A DNA stretch of 64,000 nt from positions 32,210 through 96,209 of the forward strand of contig NZ_JACJGM010000028.1 of assembly GCF_015024225.1 (NCBI RefSeq), written 5' to 3'. This DNA is from Nocardioides lijunqiniae (GTDB lineage Bacteria; Actinomycetota; Actinomycetes; Propionibacteriales; Nocardioidaceae). Under the pieces are notes generated by a model. That model was not told the origin of the DNA, searched no databases, and saw nothing but the letters and a program-made list of their open reading frames with translations. Of the stretch, positions 9,116 to 16,676 are shown in pieces. Position 1 is the stretch's first letter. Every line of letters starts with the position of its first letter. Made by a program: the position numbers and the translations under genes.

Positions 9116-9942
9116 GGATGTTCCCTCCGTGGTGGGTGCGGTGCGGTCACGGCGTCGAGCCGCGTGGTCGAGCGGGGGCGCGGGTACGCCGGCTGCGGGC
9201 GGACGAGCTCGACCCCGACGAGCCCGATGAAGGCGAGGTTGGTGACCAGGTAGCGCCGCCACAGGCGGCGCGGCTCCTGGGCCACGCGGTAGGCCCACTC
9301 CAGGCCGAGGCGCTGCCACGAGCGCGGCGCGCGGGAGGTGACCCCTGCCAGGACGTCGAAGGAGCCACCGACGCCGTGCTGGACGGGGACGCCGAGCCGG
9401 TCGCCGTACCGGCCCAGGAAGATCTCCTTCTTGGGCGTCGTCATCCCGAGGAACAGCAGGTCCGGCGAGCACCCGGCGATCTGGTCCGCGACCCGTGCGG
9501 ACTCCTCCTCGGCGAAGTAGCCGTCCCGGCTGCCCGCGAGGACGGCGCCCGGCCAGCGGCGGGCGACCTCGTCCTCGACCCTGGCCAGCACCGCGGCGGT
9601 GGCACCGAGCAGGAAGACCCGCAGGTGCAGCCGGTCGGCGACGCCGAGCAGCTCCTCGAAGAGGTCGATGCCCGCGACCCGTCCGGGCAGCGGCTGGCGC
9701 AGGAGCCGGCTCGCCCACACGACGGACTGCCCGTCCGCCAGGATGAGGTCGGCCTCGAGGAGCGAGTCACGCAGCACCGGGTCGGTCCTGAGCTTGGCGA
9801 TCTTGGCGGCGTTGACCACGCCGATGAGCAGCCGCTCGTGCTGACGGACGGCCTCCTCGGCCAGCGCCACCGTCTGCTCGAGCGTCAGCGCGTCGACCTC
9901 CAGGCCGAAGAGCCGCCGGGTCGGGACCGCGGAGTCACGCAT
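9112..9942 (-). CDS. WecG/TagA/CpsF family glycosyltransferase
   Basis: 276 aa. The family transfers ManNAc (TagA) or ManNAcA (WecG) to a lipid-linked sugar on the cytoplasmic membrane face. Motifs seen are TVNAAKIAKL-like GVVNAAKIAKLRTDP, LILADGQSVVWASRLL, FLLGATAAVL, GYFAEEESARVA, LLFLGMTTPKKEIFL and VQHGVGGSFDVLAG. The C-terminus ends in the typical WAYRVAQEPRRLWRRYLVTN membrane-binding appendage. Because wecB and wecC follow in the same operon, ManNAcA is the likelier donor (inference). ATG 9942 overlaps the preceding toroid gene by 8 bp. Confidence 0.88.
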   Translation of the reverse strand: MRDSAVPTRRLFGLEVDALTLEQTVALAEEAVRQHERLLIGVVNAAKIAKLRTDPVLRDSLLEADLILADGQSVVWASRLLRQPLPGRVAGIDLFEELLGVADRLHLRVFLLGATAAVLARVEDEVARRWPGAVLAGSRDGYFAEEESARVADQIAGCSPDLLFLGMTTPKKEIFLGRYGDRLGVPVQHGVGGSFDVLAGVTSRAPRSWQRLGLEWAYRVAQEPRRLWRRYLVTNLAFIGLVGVELVRPQPAYPRPRSTTRLDAVTAPHPPRREHP

Positions 9943-11176
9943 CGTCGACCCCCGACCGTCCGTCGAGCGGCGGGAGCCAGGCGTAGAGCAGCCATCCCAG
10001 CTCGTAGGGCCGGCACTCGTGGTCGACCGCCGCGGGCGGCAGCACCCGGTCGATGCCCGGGACGGTGGCGCCGCGCCGGACGGAGGTGACGGCGGCGGCG
10101 ACGGCCCGGGCCGCCTTGCGCGGCTCACGCCGGCCGACCTTGCGCCACACCAGCCCGAAGCGCTCGCTGACCAGCTCCTCGACCACCTCCGGGTGCGTGT
10201 CGAGCCACTCCAGTCCTCGCCGCACCGACGGTCGGTGGTCGGCCCCGCCGGCCTCCCACAGGTCGAAGAGGACCATCGGGGCCATGGCGTGCTGGTGGAC
10301 GCTGTAGACCGGGTAGGGCTCGACCACGCCGCCGTCGCGGCAGTCGTAGTGCCACCACCACTGACCGGCCGACCCCTGGGCCGCGCAGATGGCGGCCGCC
10401 GTGTGGTCGGCGTGCTCGAGCATCCAGCGCTCGCCCGTCAGCCGGGAGGCCCGGGCGAAGGCCTGCAGCGGGTACACCTGGTCGGCGAAGCTGCCGACGT
10501 GGGCACGCAGCCGGGACTGGGTGTGCGGCGGCAGGACGTGCGGGTAGGTGCCGCCCGGGCCGTGGTGGTGTCGCAGCAGCGCGGCCGCCCGGCCGACGAG
10601 GTCGCCGGTGTCGGCCTGGCCGGCATGGTCGGCGGCGGCCACCGCGGCGGTGAGCGTCCAGGCGATGTCCACCGTGGGCAGCGAGGTGCGCTCGCGCAGG
10701 AGGCGGCCCAGGCGCTCGAGCAGCACGCGCGGAGCCGAGCCCGCGACCTCCGCGGCGGCCCACAGCGCCAGCGCGGCGGCGCCCGGGTCGTCGGAGTGGA
10801 GTGCCTGCTCCGCGGTCCGCAGCGCCAGCTCGTCCGCGGTGCCGCCGCCGAGGGTCGCCCGCTGGCGCGCCACCGGCAGTCGTCCGAGCCCGAGGGCGGC
10901 CATCGCGGTGTAGCGCAGGCTGGATCCCTCCGCCTGGAGGCGGACGCCACCGCCGCCGCCGACCCCTCGGACCGTCTGGGCGAAGGACCCCGAGCTCGCG
11001 TCGTAGCCCGCCGCCAGGCCCCGCTCGGCGAGGGCGGTGAGGCGCATGACGCGGTCGGGAGCGGTCGGGTCATCGCCGAGCACGGCCGCGACGCGTGGCC
11101 GCCACGCGGCGGCGGCGTCCGCCTCGGCGGGGACGGTGGGCAGTGGGTGCACGGGGGTTCCCTTCGTCGGGCTCAT
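9935..11176 (-). CDS. Alpha/alpha-toroid (prenyltransferase/squalene-cyclase-like) protein of unknown function
   Basis: 413 aa, cytoplasmic by appearance (no signal or membrane helix). It is rich in regularly spaced helical pairs containing W and aromatic residues, for example LALWAAAEVAGSAPRVLLERLG, here read in pieces, then IAWTLTAAVAAADHAGQ, GQWWWHYDCRDGGVVE and YELGWLLYAWLP. This resembles the (alpha/alpha)6 barrel of glycan-processing toroids and terpene-cyclase-like folds. I see no clear QW or DxDD motif. It sits between the beta-propeller gene and the WecG-like gene with 4- and 8-bp overlaps, so it probably works on the same polysaccharide or lipid intermediate. Function is not assigned. 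Confidence 0.6.
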   Translation of the reverse strand: MSPTKGTPVHPLPTVPAEADAAAAWRPRVAAVLGDDPTAPDRVMRLTALAERGLAAGYDASSGSFAQTVRGVGGGGGVRLQAEGSSLRYTAMAALGLGRLPVARQRATLGGGTADELALRTAEQALHSDDPGAAALALWAAAEVAGSAPRVLLERLGRLLRERTSLPTVDIAWTLTAAVAAADHAGQADTGDLVGRAAALLRHHHGPGGTYPHVLPPHTQSRLRAHVGSFADQVYPLQAFARASRLTGERWMLEHADHTAAAICAAQGSAGQWWWHYDCRDGGVVEPYPVYSVHQHAMAPMVLFDLWEAGGADHRPSVRRGLEWLDTHPEVVEELVSERFGLVWRKVGRREPRKAARAVAAAVTSVRRGATVPGIDRVLPPAAVDHECRPYELGWLLYAWLPPLDGRSGVDDA

Positions 11177-12201
11177 GGCCGCACCACGGCGGGTGACCAG
11201 GCCAGGGGGATCAGCAGCCGCGGCCCGGCGGACCCGCGGGCGTCGAGCGCCCAGACGTCGGTGCTGCCGGCCTCCCCCTCGCGGGGAAGCCCGTAGAGCA
11301 GGGTGTCGTCGTCGAGCCACTCGACCTGGTCGTCGACGCTGGCCTGCTCGGCGTCCAGGACGGTCCGCTCACCGGTGGCCAGGTCGAGCACCGCCGGGGT
11401 CCACCAGGTGGCCCCGTCGCGCGTGCTCGCCTCCTTGTAGGCGATCCGGGTGCCGTCGGGCGAGAGCGACGGGCACTCGACGTGGTCCGCGACCGACGTG
11501 AGGGTGCGCGCGTCCAGGCTGCCCTCGACCAGGTAGGTCCTCCCGCCCGTGCCCACGGTCGCGTAGAACGTGTCCTCGTCGGCGAAGGTGACGCCCCAGA
11601 CGTTGCGGTCGCGGGGCGTGACCCGCTCGCCGTCCAGCACGAGGGCGAACCTCTCGAGGTCGCCGTGTCCCCGGCCGTCGACGTCGCGGATCTCGGTCGC
11701 CGTCGAGAACCCCACCTGCAGGTAGTCGTGCCCGCTGACGAACGTCGTCGTCGAGACCATCGCCCCGTCCGCCGAGAGCCGGGCCCGGCTGGGGATCCCC
11801 GGCAGCGGGACCTGTTGCAGCTCGTGCCAGCCGGCGTCGTACTCGGTCAGGGAGTAGGTGGTCACGACGCCCCGCTCGGTGCGCAGGCAGGCCGTCACCT
11901 CGTCGGTCGCGTCCACCCGGTCGCAGCTCACGTCGCTCACCGTCCGCGGACCCGACGGGTCGTCCAGCCGGACCGTCGCCACCCGCCCGTAGCTGTCGTC
12001 GATGCCCGTGTGCCGGAAGACGATCCGAGGCCCCGAGGCCGGTCCTGCGGGCTCGTCGGCGTCCGACACGGTGGGCACGCTCGGCGGCCGCTGGTAGGTC
12101 CGTCGGTAGTCCGCGGCCGAGCCGACGGCGTACGCCGTCACGCCACCGACCACGACGAGGACGAGGGCGAGGAAGAGCGAGACCCGGGTGCGCCGGCTCA
12201 T
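11173..12201 (-). CDS. Membrane-anchored beta-propeller (TolB-like) exported protein
   Basis: 342 aa. A single N-terminal membrane anchor (VSLFLALVLVVVGGVTAYAV) is followed by an extracytoplasmic domain of repeated blades: GRVATVRLDDPSGP, ARLSADGAMVSTT, ECPSLSPDGTRIAYKEAS and VEWLDDDTLLYGLP. The SPDGxxIAY pattern is the WD40-like/TolB repeat. Its role is likely binding or scaffolding at the envelope. ATG 12201 overlaps the MFS stop by 4 bp, and its own stop overlaps the toroid gene start by 4 bp, placing it in one translationally coupled operon from 14.1 to 6.7 kb. Confidence 0.65.
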   Translation of the reverse strand: MSRRTRVSLFLALVLVVVGGVTAYAVGSAADYRRTYQRPPSVPTVSDADEPAGPASGPRIVFRHTGIDDSYGRVATVRLDDPSGPRTVSDVSCDRVDATDEVTACLRTERGVVTTYSLTEYDAGWHELQQVPLPGIPSRARLSADGAMVSTTTFVSGHDYLQVGFSTATEIRDVDGRGHGDLERFALVLDGERVTPRDRNVWGVTFADEDTFYATVGTGGRTYLVEGSLDARTLTSVADHVECPSLSPDGTRIAYKEASTRDGATWWTPAVLDLATGERTVLDAEQASVDDQVEWLDDDTLLYGLPREGEAGSTDVWALDARGSAGPRLLIPLAWSPAVVRP

Positions 12202-13442
12202 GGGGCCCCCGCCGCCTCGAGGTCCAGGCGGCGGGCCGAGGCGAAGGCGACCGGGAGGGCGAGGGCCAGGGCGACGCCCACGACGACCAGGGCCTGCCGG
12301 GGTCCGAGGACGAACCACAGCGCGCCGAAGGCCGCCGAGGAGACCATGCGGGCCAGCACCACCACCGTCTGCACGGACGCGATGCCGCTCGCTCTCAGCT
12401 CGTCCGGCACCAGGCGGCCGGCCAGGGCGGCGATCACCCCGTCGGTCGCGGCGTAGAACGTGCCGAGCAGCAGCAGGACGAGCAGCGTCGACGCCGTGGC
12501 GTCCAGCGACAGCGCCACGACGGCGTACGCCGCCAGCAGCGCGCCGTGACCGGCGATCAGCACCGTGGCCTTGCCGCGCCGGTCGGCGAGGCGACCGACC
12601 GGGATCGCGAGCGCGAGGTAGACGACGTTCGTGCCGACGTAGAGCAGGGGGAACCAGTGAGCGGCGAACCCGCCGAGCTCGAGCAGCGCGAGGTAGAGGA
12701 ACCCGTCCCCCACCGTCACCAGGCCGAGCGCGCCGGCGACGACCACCAGGCGGACGAGCCCGGGTCGCGCCACCTCGCGCCACCGCACCGGGGCGCGGTC
12801 CCGCCGACGCTCGGGCACGGGCCGGTCCGGCACCAGGAGGCCGAGCAGGGCGACCCCCAGCACGGCGAACCCGAAGGAGATGACCATCACCGTGAGGTAG
12901 CCGTCCGGGATCCACCACAGGACCGCGAACGCGATGAGGGGACCGATCGCGGCCCCGGTCGTGTCCAGCGCCCGGTGGACCCCGAAGGCGTGCCCGAGGC
13001 TCTCCGGAGGCGTCGCCGCCGAGATCATCGCGTCGCGCGGGGCGGTACGCAGGCCCTTGCCGACCCGGTCGGCGGCGATCACGGCCGAGATGGCCGCCAG
13101 CCCGGTGCTGAAGAGCAGGAGGAAGCGCGCCACCGCCGACATGCCGTAGCCGAGGAACGCCACCCACTTGGGGTGTCCGCTCCGATCGGCCGCCCACCCG
13201 CCACCGATGCGCACCAGAGCGCTGACCCCTTGGTAGAGGGCGTCGACGAGCCCGTAGGAGACGGCGGAGAGACCGACCACCGCGGTCAGGTAGAGCGGCA
13301 GGATCGCCGCGACGGACTCCGAGGAGATGTCGGTGACGAGACTGACGATCCCCAGCGTGACGACCACCGGCGCGACGCGCCGCCGGCCCGCGACGGGAGC
13401 GTCGGGCGAGGCCGCGGGACGGTCGCTGAGCGTGAGGTACAC
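12198..13442 (-). CDS. Major facilitator superfamily transporter
   Basis: About 414 aa with 12 predicted membrane helices. The N-terminal half has the MFS loop 2-3 motif region ALVRIGGGWAADRSGHPKW, and the second half the equivalent IPVGRLADRRGKATVL (canonical RxxGRR-like). SDISSESVAAILPLYL-type sequence (here TDISSESVAAILPLYL) is typical of a drug or metabolite exporter subgroup. I place the start at GTG 13442, which follows the upstream stop by 4 bp. A longer frame to 13508 overlaps the upstream coding sequence and looks unlikely. The substrate is unknown; context suggests a glycan precursor or small molecule export. Confidence 0.75.
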   Translation of the reverse strand: MYLTLSDRPAASPDAPVAGRRRVAPVVVTLGIVSLVTDISSESVAAILPLYLTAVVGLSAVSYGLVDALYQGVSALVRIGGGWAADRSGHPKWVAFLGYGMSAVARFLLLFSTGLAAISAVIAADRVGKGLRTAPRDAMISAATPPESLGHAFGVHRALDTTGAAIGPLIAFAVLWWIPDGYLTVMVISFGFAVLGVALLGLLVPDRPVPERRRDRAPVRWREVARPGLVRLVVVAGALGLVTVGDGFLYLALLELGGFAAHWFPLLYVGTNVVYLALAIPVGRLADRRGKATVLIAGHGALLAAYAVVALSLDATASTLLVLLLLGTFYAATDGVIAALAGRLVPDELRASGIASVQTVVVLARMVSSAAFGALWFVLGPRQALVVVGVALALALPVAFASARRLDLEAAGAP

Positions 13443-13446
13443 CGGG

Positions 13447-14148
13447 TCAGCCCCGGCCGACGACGAGGCTGGCGAAGAGCGAGTAGTCCCGCGTCCCGGT
13501 GAGGTCAACGGTGACGACCACGCGGCTCCCGCCCCGGGCGAAGGCGGCGGCCGCGCTGCCGCCGCCGGCGCGGACCGGGACCTCCCGGAACCCCGCGCCG
13601 CTCATGGCCGCGCGGTAGAAGCGCAGCACCCGCTGCGGTGGCCGCGCACGGACGCCGACCAGGGCCACCTGCACCCGGTCCGCCGAGGGCGCCACACTGC
13701 TGCTGACCACGGAGCCTCCGGGCGTGCCCGGGAGCAGGCGGGCGGGGTAGCCGTCGACGAGCCGCCCACGGGCGAACACGGCCTCGGACGGCAGGTCCTC
13801 CCGGCTCGGGAGCGGCGCCGGCGCGGCGTCGCGCACGCCGGGAAGCCGGTACGCCGACTCCTCCCCGGGCTGCTCGGGCGCGATCCGCACCCCGCCCCTG
13901 GCACGCGGCGCGGGTCGTGGCGACGCTGCCCCGGACGACGGCCGCGACTCCGTCGCCCCGCTGGGCGTGGTCCCGGGCCGGCCCTGCGAGCTCTCGCTCG
14001 CAGCGCCGGCTCGGGCGTTCGGGGGCGCAACGCCGTCCGCGTCGGCGCTGCGATCCTGGCCGGTACCGAGGGCGAGCACACATCCCACGGCGACGGCCAG
14101 GCCCACGATGAGCGCGACAGCGGTCAGCATCGAGCGGCGATTCGACAT
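13447..14148 (-). CDS. Exported lipoprotein-like protein of unknown function
   Basis: 233 aa. The N-terminus (MLTAVALIVGLAVAVGC) is a signal or anchor with a weak lipobox-like AVGC, followed by a long Pro/Ser/Ala/Arg-rich disordered linker to about residue 100. A small folded domain then shows VQVALVGVRARPPQRVLRFY and ends VVVTVDLTGTRDYSLFASL. No family is recognised. ATG 14148 is preceded by AGGGGC and is preferred over the TTG one codon earlier. It is the first gene of the minus-strand operon that continues through the MFS transporter to wecB, suggesting an envelope role near the polysaccharide machinery. Confidence 0.55.
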   Translation of the reverse strand: MSNRRSMLTAVALIVGLAVAVGCVLALGTGQDRSADADGVAPPNARAGAASESSQGRPGTTPSGATESRPSSGAASPRPAPRARGGVRIAPEQPGEESAYRLPGVRDAAPAPLPSREDLPSEAVFARGRLVDGYPARLLPGTPGGSVVSSSVAPSADRVQVALVGVRARPPQRVLRFYRAAMSGAGFREVPVRAGGGSAAAAFARGGSRVVVTVDLTGTRDYSLFASLVVGRG

Positions 14149-14344
14149 CAACGAGCCCCTAGGCGAGCGGCGAGGAGCGTTCCGGTCCCTCGCTCCGTCC
14201 TCGAGCCTCTGGGATCGCCGCGTGCCGCCTAGGGGAACTGCGGGTCAGATACCCAAGACTGGGGAGCCCCTGCCGTCGAGCACCGCCGTCGTCCGGACGG
14301 CGACCTCCGGGTGAGCCGGGGTGAGCGGACGCCGCCGGGGCTCG

Positions 14345-14956
14345 TCACCAGCCGCCGGGGAAGCGACCCGAGCTGGACACCAGCGCGAGGGCGACCGCGG
14401 CGCTGATCGCCGCCGCGAGGAGCAGCTCCCGGCCGAGGTGGCGCCACGGTGGGACCAGCAGCAGGACCAGGCCGACCGAACCCGCGATCCCCAGCAGGAG
14501 CAGGGGATCCGCCGCCGCCGCGACCACGCCCAGCACGACTCCCAGCACCACCGCACGACGTACGGCGACCGGTCGGTCGCCGCGCGGGAGCCCGACGAGG
14601 GTCACCGCACCCGAGGTCGGCAGCTGGTCGGGGGCGAGCGTGCGCAGGAGCAGGGTCGCGGTCGCCGGGTCCACCACCACCACGACGTCGCGGAAGCGGT
14701 CGCGCAGGGCGTGGCGCCGCACCAGCTCGTCGAGCCGGTGCCCGCGGTCGGCCGGCGGGAAGCGCACCGGCGCCAGGGACACCTCGACCTGCGGGTCGGC
14801 CCCGAGGGCGAGCACCACCCGCTTGGCCTCGGCCGTCGGCGCCGTGAGCACGAGCGGGTCGCGCCCGTGCGAGGCGCGCAGCCCCGCCACCTCCGCCGCA
14901 CCCGCGCTCGTGCTCACGACGAGGACACGCTGCAGGCCCGACATGCCTGCGAACAT
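14345..14956 (-). CDS. Membrane protein of unknown function
   Basis: About 203 aa. The N-terminal half looks like a soluble alpha/beta nucleotide-like fold (VLVVSTSAGAAEVAGL, DVVVVVDPATATLLLRTLA). The C-terminal third is hydrophobic, with two to three helices (AVVLGVVLGVVAAAADPLLLLGI, given here as one run of alternating Val/Leu/Ala, then LLLAAAISAAVALALV). No family is recognised. ATG 14956 has CAGGT about 9 nt upstream; ATG 14944 is an alternative. It is separated by about 200 bp from the next operon, so probably has its own promoter. Confidence 0.5.
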   Translation of the reverse strand: MFAGMSGLQRVLVVSTSAGAAEVAGLRASHGRDPLVLTAPTAEAKRVVLALGADPQVEVSLAPVRFPPADRGHRLDELVRRHALRDRFRDVVVVVDPATATLLLRTLAPDQLPTSGAVTLVGLPRGDRPVAVRRAVVLGVVLGVVAAAADPLLLLGIAGSVGLVLLLVPPWRHLGRELLLAAAISAAVALALVSSSGRFPGGW

Positions 14957-15398
14957 AGCCGGGACCTGCACTGAGCCGCCTGAGCCCGTCCCGGTCTCCG
15001 CCGGCGGGGCTGGTGTGGCGGGTGGTGCGACAAGCGACACTCAGCGTCGGCAGTTCGTCACCCCAGCGGGGCGGCCGAGCGTGAAGACCTCCACCCGGGG
15101 CGCGAACTGCCGACTTGGATGACCATAGGCAGGGCCCGCGCTGTTAGCGGGCGGCGCGGCGAAGCCGCCGCCGCCCGTGCGCCGCCACAGCAGCCCGGGA
15201 GAGGCTCGGAGTCAAGGACGCCCGCAGGGCGCCGCGAAGCGGGCGCCGAAGGCGATCCTCGACGCCGAGACCCGGGCTGCTACGCGCGCGGGCCACATCA
15301 GCCACGCACAACGCGGGTGGTTTCGAGGCTCGCTGCGCTCGCACCTCAACCACCGTGAGTCGCAGGTCGGCGTTCGACTCACGGGGTCTCGACGAGCG
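14957..15398. repeat. Gene-free intergenic block of nested inverted repeats
   Basis: No convincing gene lies in this 442-bp stretch. It is packed with inverted repeats: CGGCAGTTCG (15048-15057) with CGAACTGCCG (15103-15112); GCCCGC...GCGGGC just after 15130; GGCGGC...GCCGCC near 15150-15170; AGCAGCCCGGG (15189-15199) with CCCGGGCTGCT (15271-15281); and GGTGGTT (15316-15322) with AACCACC (15348-15354). The GGTGGTTTCGAGGC...CTCAACCACC form resembles extragenic palindromes I associate with Nocardioides-like genomes (recollection, not searched). Apparent open frames across it lack start signals. Confidence 0.7.
15189..15281. repeat. Long imperfect palindrome (about 25-bp arms)
   Basis: The left arm starts AGCAGCCCGGG and continues with CTCGG..GTC..GGA. 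The right arm is the near-complement ending CCCGGGCTGCT. An inner GGCGCC-type hairpin sits in the loop. Transcribed RNA would fold into a branched hairpin. It could be a REP/BIME-like element or the remnant of a miniature transposable element; nothing in it codes. Confidence 0.6.
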
Positions 15399-15548
15399 CT
15401 ACTCGGCCTTGCTGCGCAGGTACGTGCCGGCTCCGAGGAAGACGAAGCCGGTCACGAGCAGGGCGATTGCGATCGTCGGGTCGCCGACGAAGAAGTTGGC
15501 GACGGCGGCGATGATCAGCGCGAGGGCGGCGAGATAGAGGTAGTTCAC
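15399..15548 (-). CDS. Small membrane protein (49 aa)
   Basis: On the minus strand a GTG at 15548, preceded by AGGGTGG, opens a 49-aa frame starting MNYLYLAALALIIAAVANFF. It continues through a second hydrophobic segment (IAIALLVTGFVFLGAGTYL) and ends in a charged RSKAE tail, stop TAG at 15399-15401. The two-helix hairpin topology, clean codon pattern and absence of disruption make it a credible gene. It lies 9 bp downstream of the methyltransferase gene stop on the same strand, so it may be cotranscribed. No function is recognised. Confidence 0.65.
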   Translation of the reverse strand: MNYLYLAALALIIAAVANFFVGDPTIAIALLVTGFVFLGAGTYLRSKAE

Positions 15549-15557
15549 GCGGCCACC

Positions 15558-16472
15558 CTAACCACGCGGGGCCAGCTCGGAGCCGTCGCTCGGCGGCGCG
15601 ACGGTGGCGTCGAAGGCCTCGAGGAAGACCTCGGCCAGCCCCTGCAACGGGCTGTCGACCACGTGCTGGGAGCGGAGGGTCAGTCCGGCCTCCGCCACCT
15701 CCGCGAGGACGCCGTCGAGGTCGAGGACCCGGTGCACGCCGATCCCCACCGGCACCGCGACGGTCGGGTCGTCGATCACCGGGTAGATGCCCACCTGCCG
15801 GATCTCGGTGTCCTGCTGGCGGACCTCGTGGATGCGGTAGCCCTGGCCGGACCGACCGGTCGTCTCGTGCACGTGGTCGGCCACGTCGGTGTCCTCGGAG
15901 CGCGTGACGACGATGCTGAACAGCACGGCCCCGCCCGGTGACAGGCGCTCGCGTGCGCGTCGCAGGACGGCCACCCGTCCGTCCCGGTCCAGGATCGAGA
16001 TGGACGCGAGCAGCAGCACCACCAGGCCGTACTCCTGCGGGACGGAGTCCGGGAGGTCGATGACCGTCATGTCCCCCTGCTGGATGTGCAGCCGGCTGCG
16101 GATCCGCTCCCGCAGCACCGACACGCGCCCCTCCAGCTGGGCGAGCATGCCCGCGGACAGGTCAAGGGCCGTGACCTCACGGCCCATCTGCAGCAGGGGC
16201 AGCGTCAGCCGACCGTTGCCCGCTGCGAGCTCGAGCACGGGTCCGGGCACACGGCGCAGGACGTCGCGGAGGACGGCCACCTCCTCGGCGTCGACGCCGT
16301 AGCAGTCGTCGTAGATGGGTGCGCCGCTGAAGTCGTACAGGTCGCAGAGCCGGGCGCGGTCGCCGAGCTCGGCGACCGCGGTCGCCAGGCTGCCGAGGGG
16401 GTGCAGGGACCCGCCCTCCTGGAAGGCCGCGCCGGGGCCGGTGTCGGGAACGGTGTCGTGGACGTCGACCAT
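15558..16472 (-). CDS. Daptide-type SAM-dependent methyltransferase, second copy
   Basis: 304 aa class I methyltransferase with motif I VLELAAGNGRLTLPLL and the acidic strand VTALDLSAGMLAQLEGRV. It is clearly paralogous to the methyltransferase at 40873-41736: both share the pattern LYDFSGAPIYDD / LYDAVGAAIYDD, VLELAAG(N/S)GRLTLPLL and VGIYP / VGVYPLD followed by a D..VAVPV-like strand. In daptide pathways this enzyme dimethylates the new C-terminal amine. A second copy may methylate another amine, for example the aminosugar or a second peptide (inference). It is transcribed away from the GT2 gene through a shared 204-bp promoter region. Confidence 0.8.
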   Translation of the reverse strand: MVDVHDTVPDTGPGAAFQEGGSLHPLGSLATAVAELGDRARLCDLYDFSGAPIYDDCYGVDAEEVAVLRDVLRRVPGPVLELAAGNGRLTLPLLQMGREVTALDLSAGMLAQLEGRVSVLRERIRSRLHIQQGDMTVIDLPDSVPQEYGLVVLLLASISILDRDGRVAVLRRARERLSPGGAVLFSIVVTRSEDTDVADHVHETTGRSGQGYRIHEVRQQDTEIRQVGIYPVIDDPTVAVPVGIGVHRVLDLDGVLAEVAEAGLTLRSQHVVDSPLQGLAEVFLEAFDATVAPPSDGSELAPRG

Positions 16473-16615
16473 CGCGATGGAGCCTTCCGAGAGCGCCCTC
16501 GGCCGGGGAGATCCGCCCGCCAGGCGCTCGCAAGGTAGTGGAGCCCCGCACGTCGATTGAAGGCCGGTCTCAGCAACCGAGACTCCGATGCCGCGGATTG
16601 CTTTCGTCCGTGACC

Positions 16616-16643
16616 TTTACTCGCCCGGATCGTCGAGTAGGGT
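16616..16643 (+). promoter_or_regulatory. Predicted promoter for the glycosyltransferase-led operon
   Basis: TTTACT (16616-16621) and TAGGGT (16638-16643) are separated by 16 nt, a reasonable actinobacterial housekeeping -35/-10 pair. They sit about 34 nt before the first possible start at 16677, in the AT-richer part of the divergent gap. The opposite promoter for the methyltransferase is not resolved. Confidence 0.45.
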
Positions 16644-16676
16644 GGCGCGATCATTGGCATCGATCGACTCGGGGAT

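Noticed and set aside
12198..13508. Longer MFS start at 13508
   Set aside because: It would overlap the preceding lipoprotein-like coding sequence by about 60 bp; GTG 13442 gives a normal N-terminus.
15048..15354. CRISPR array
   Set aside because: The repeats are inverted rather than direct, unequal, and lack regular spacers; no cas genes are nearby.
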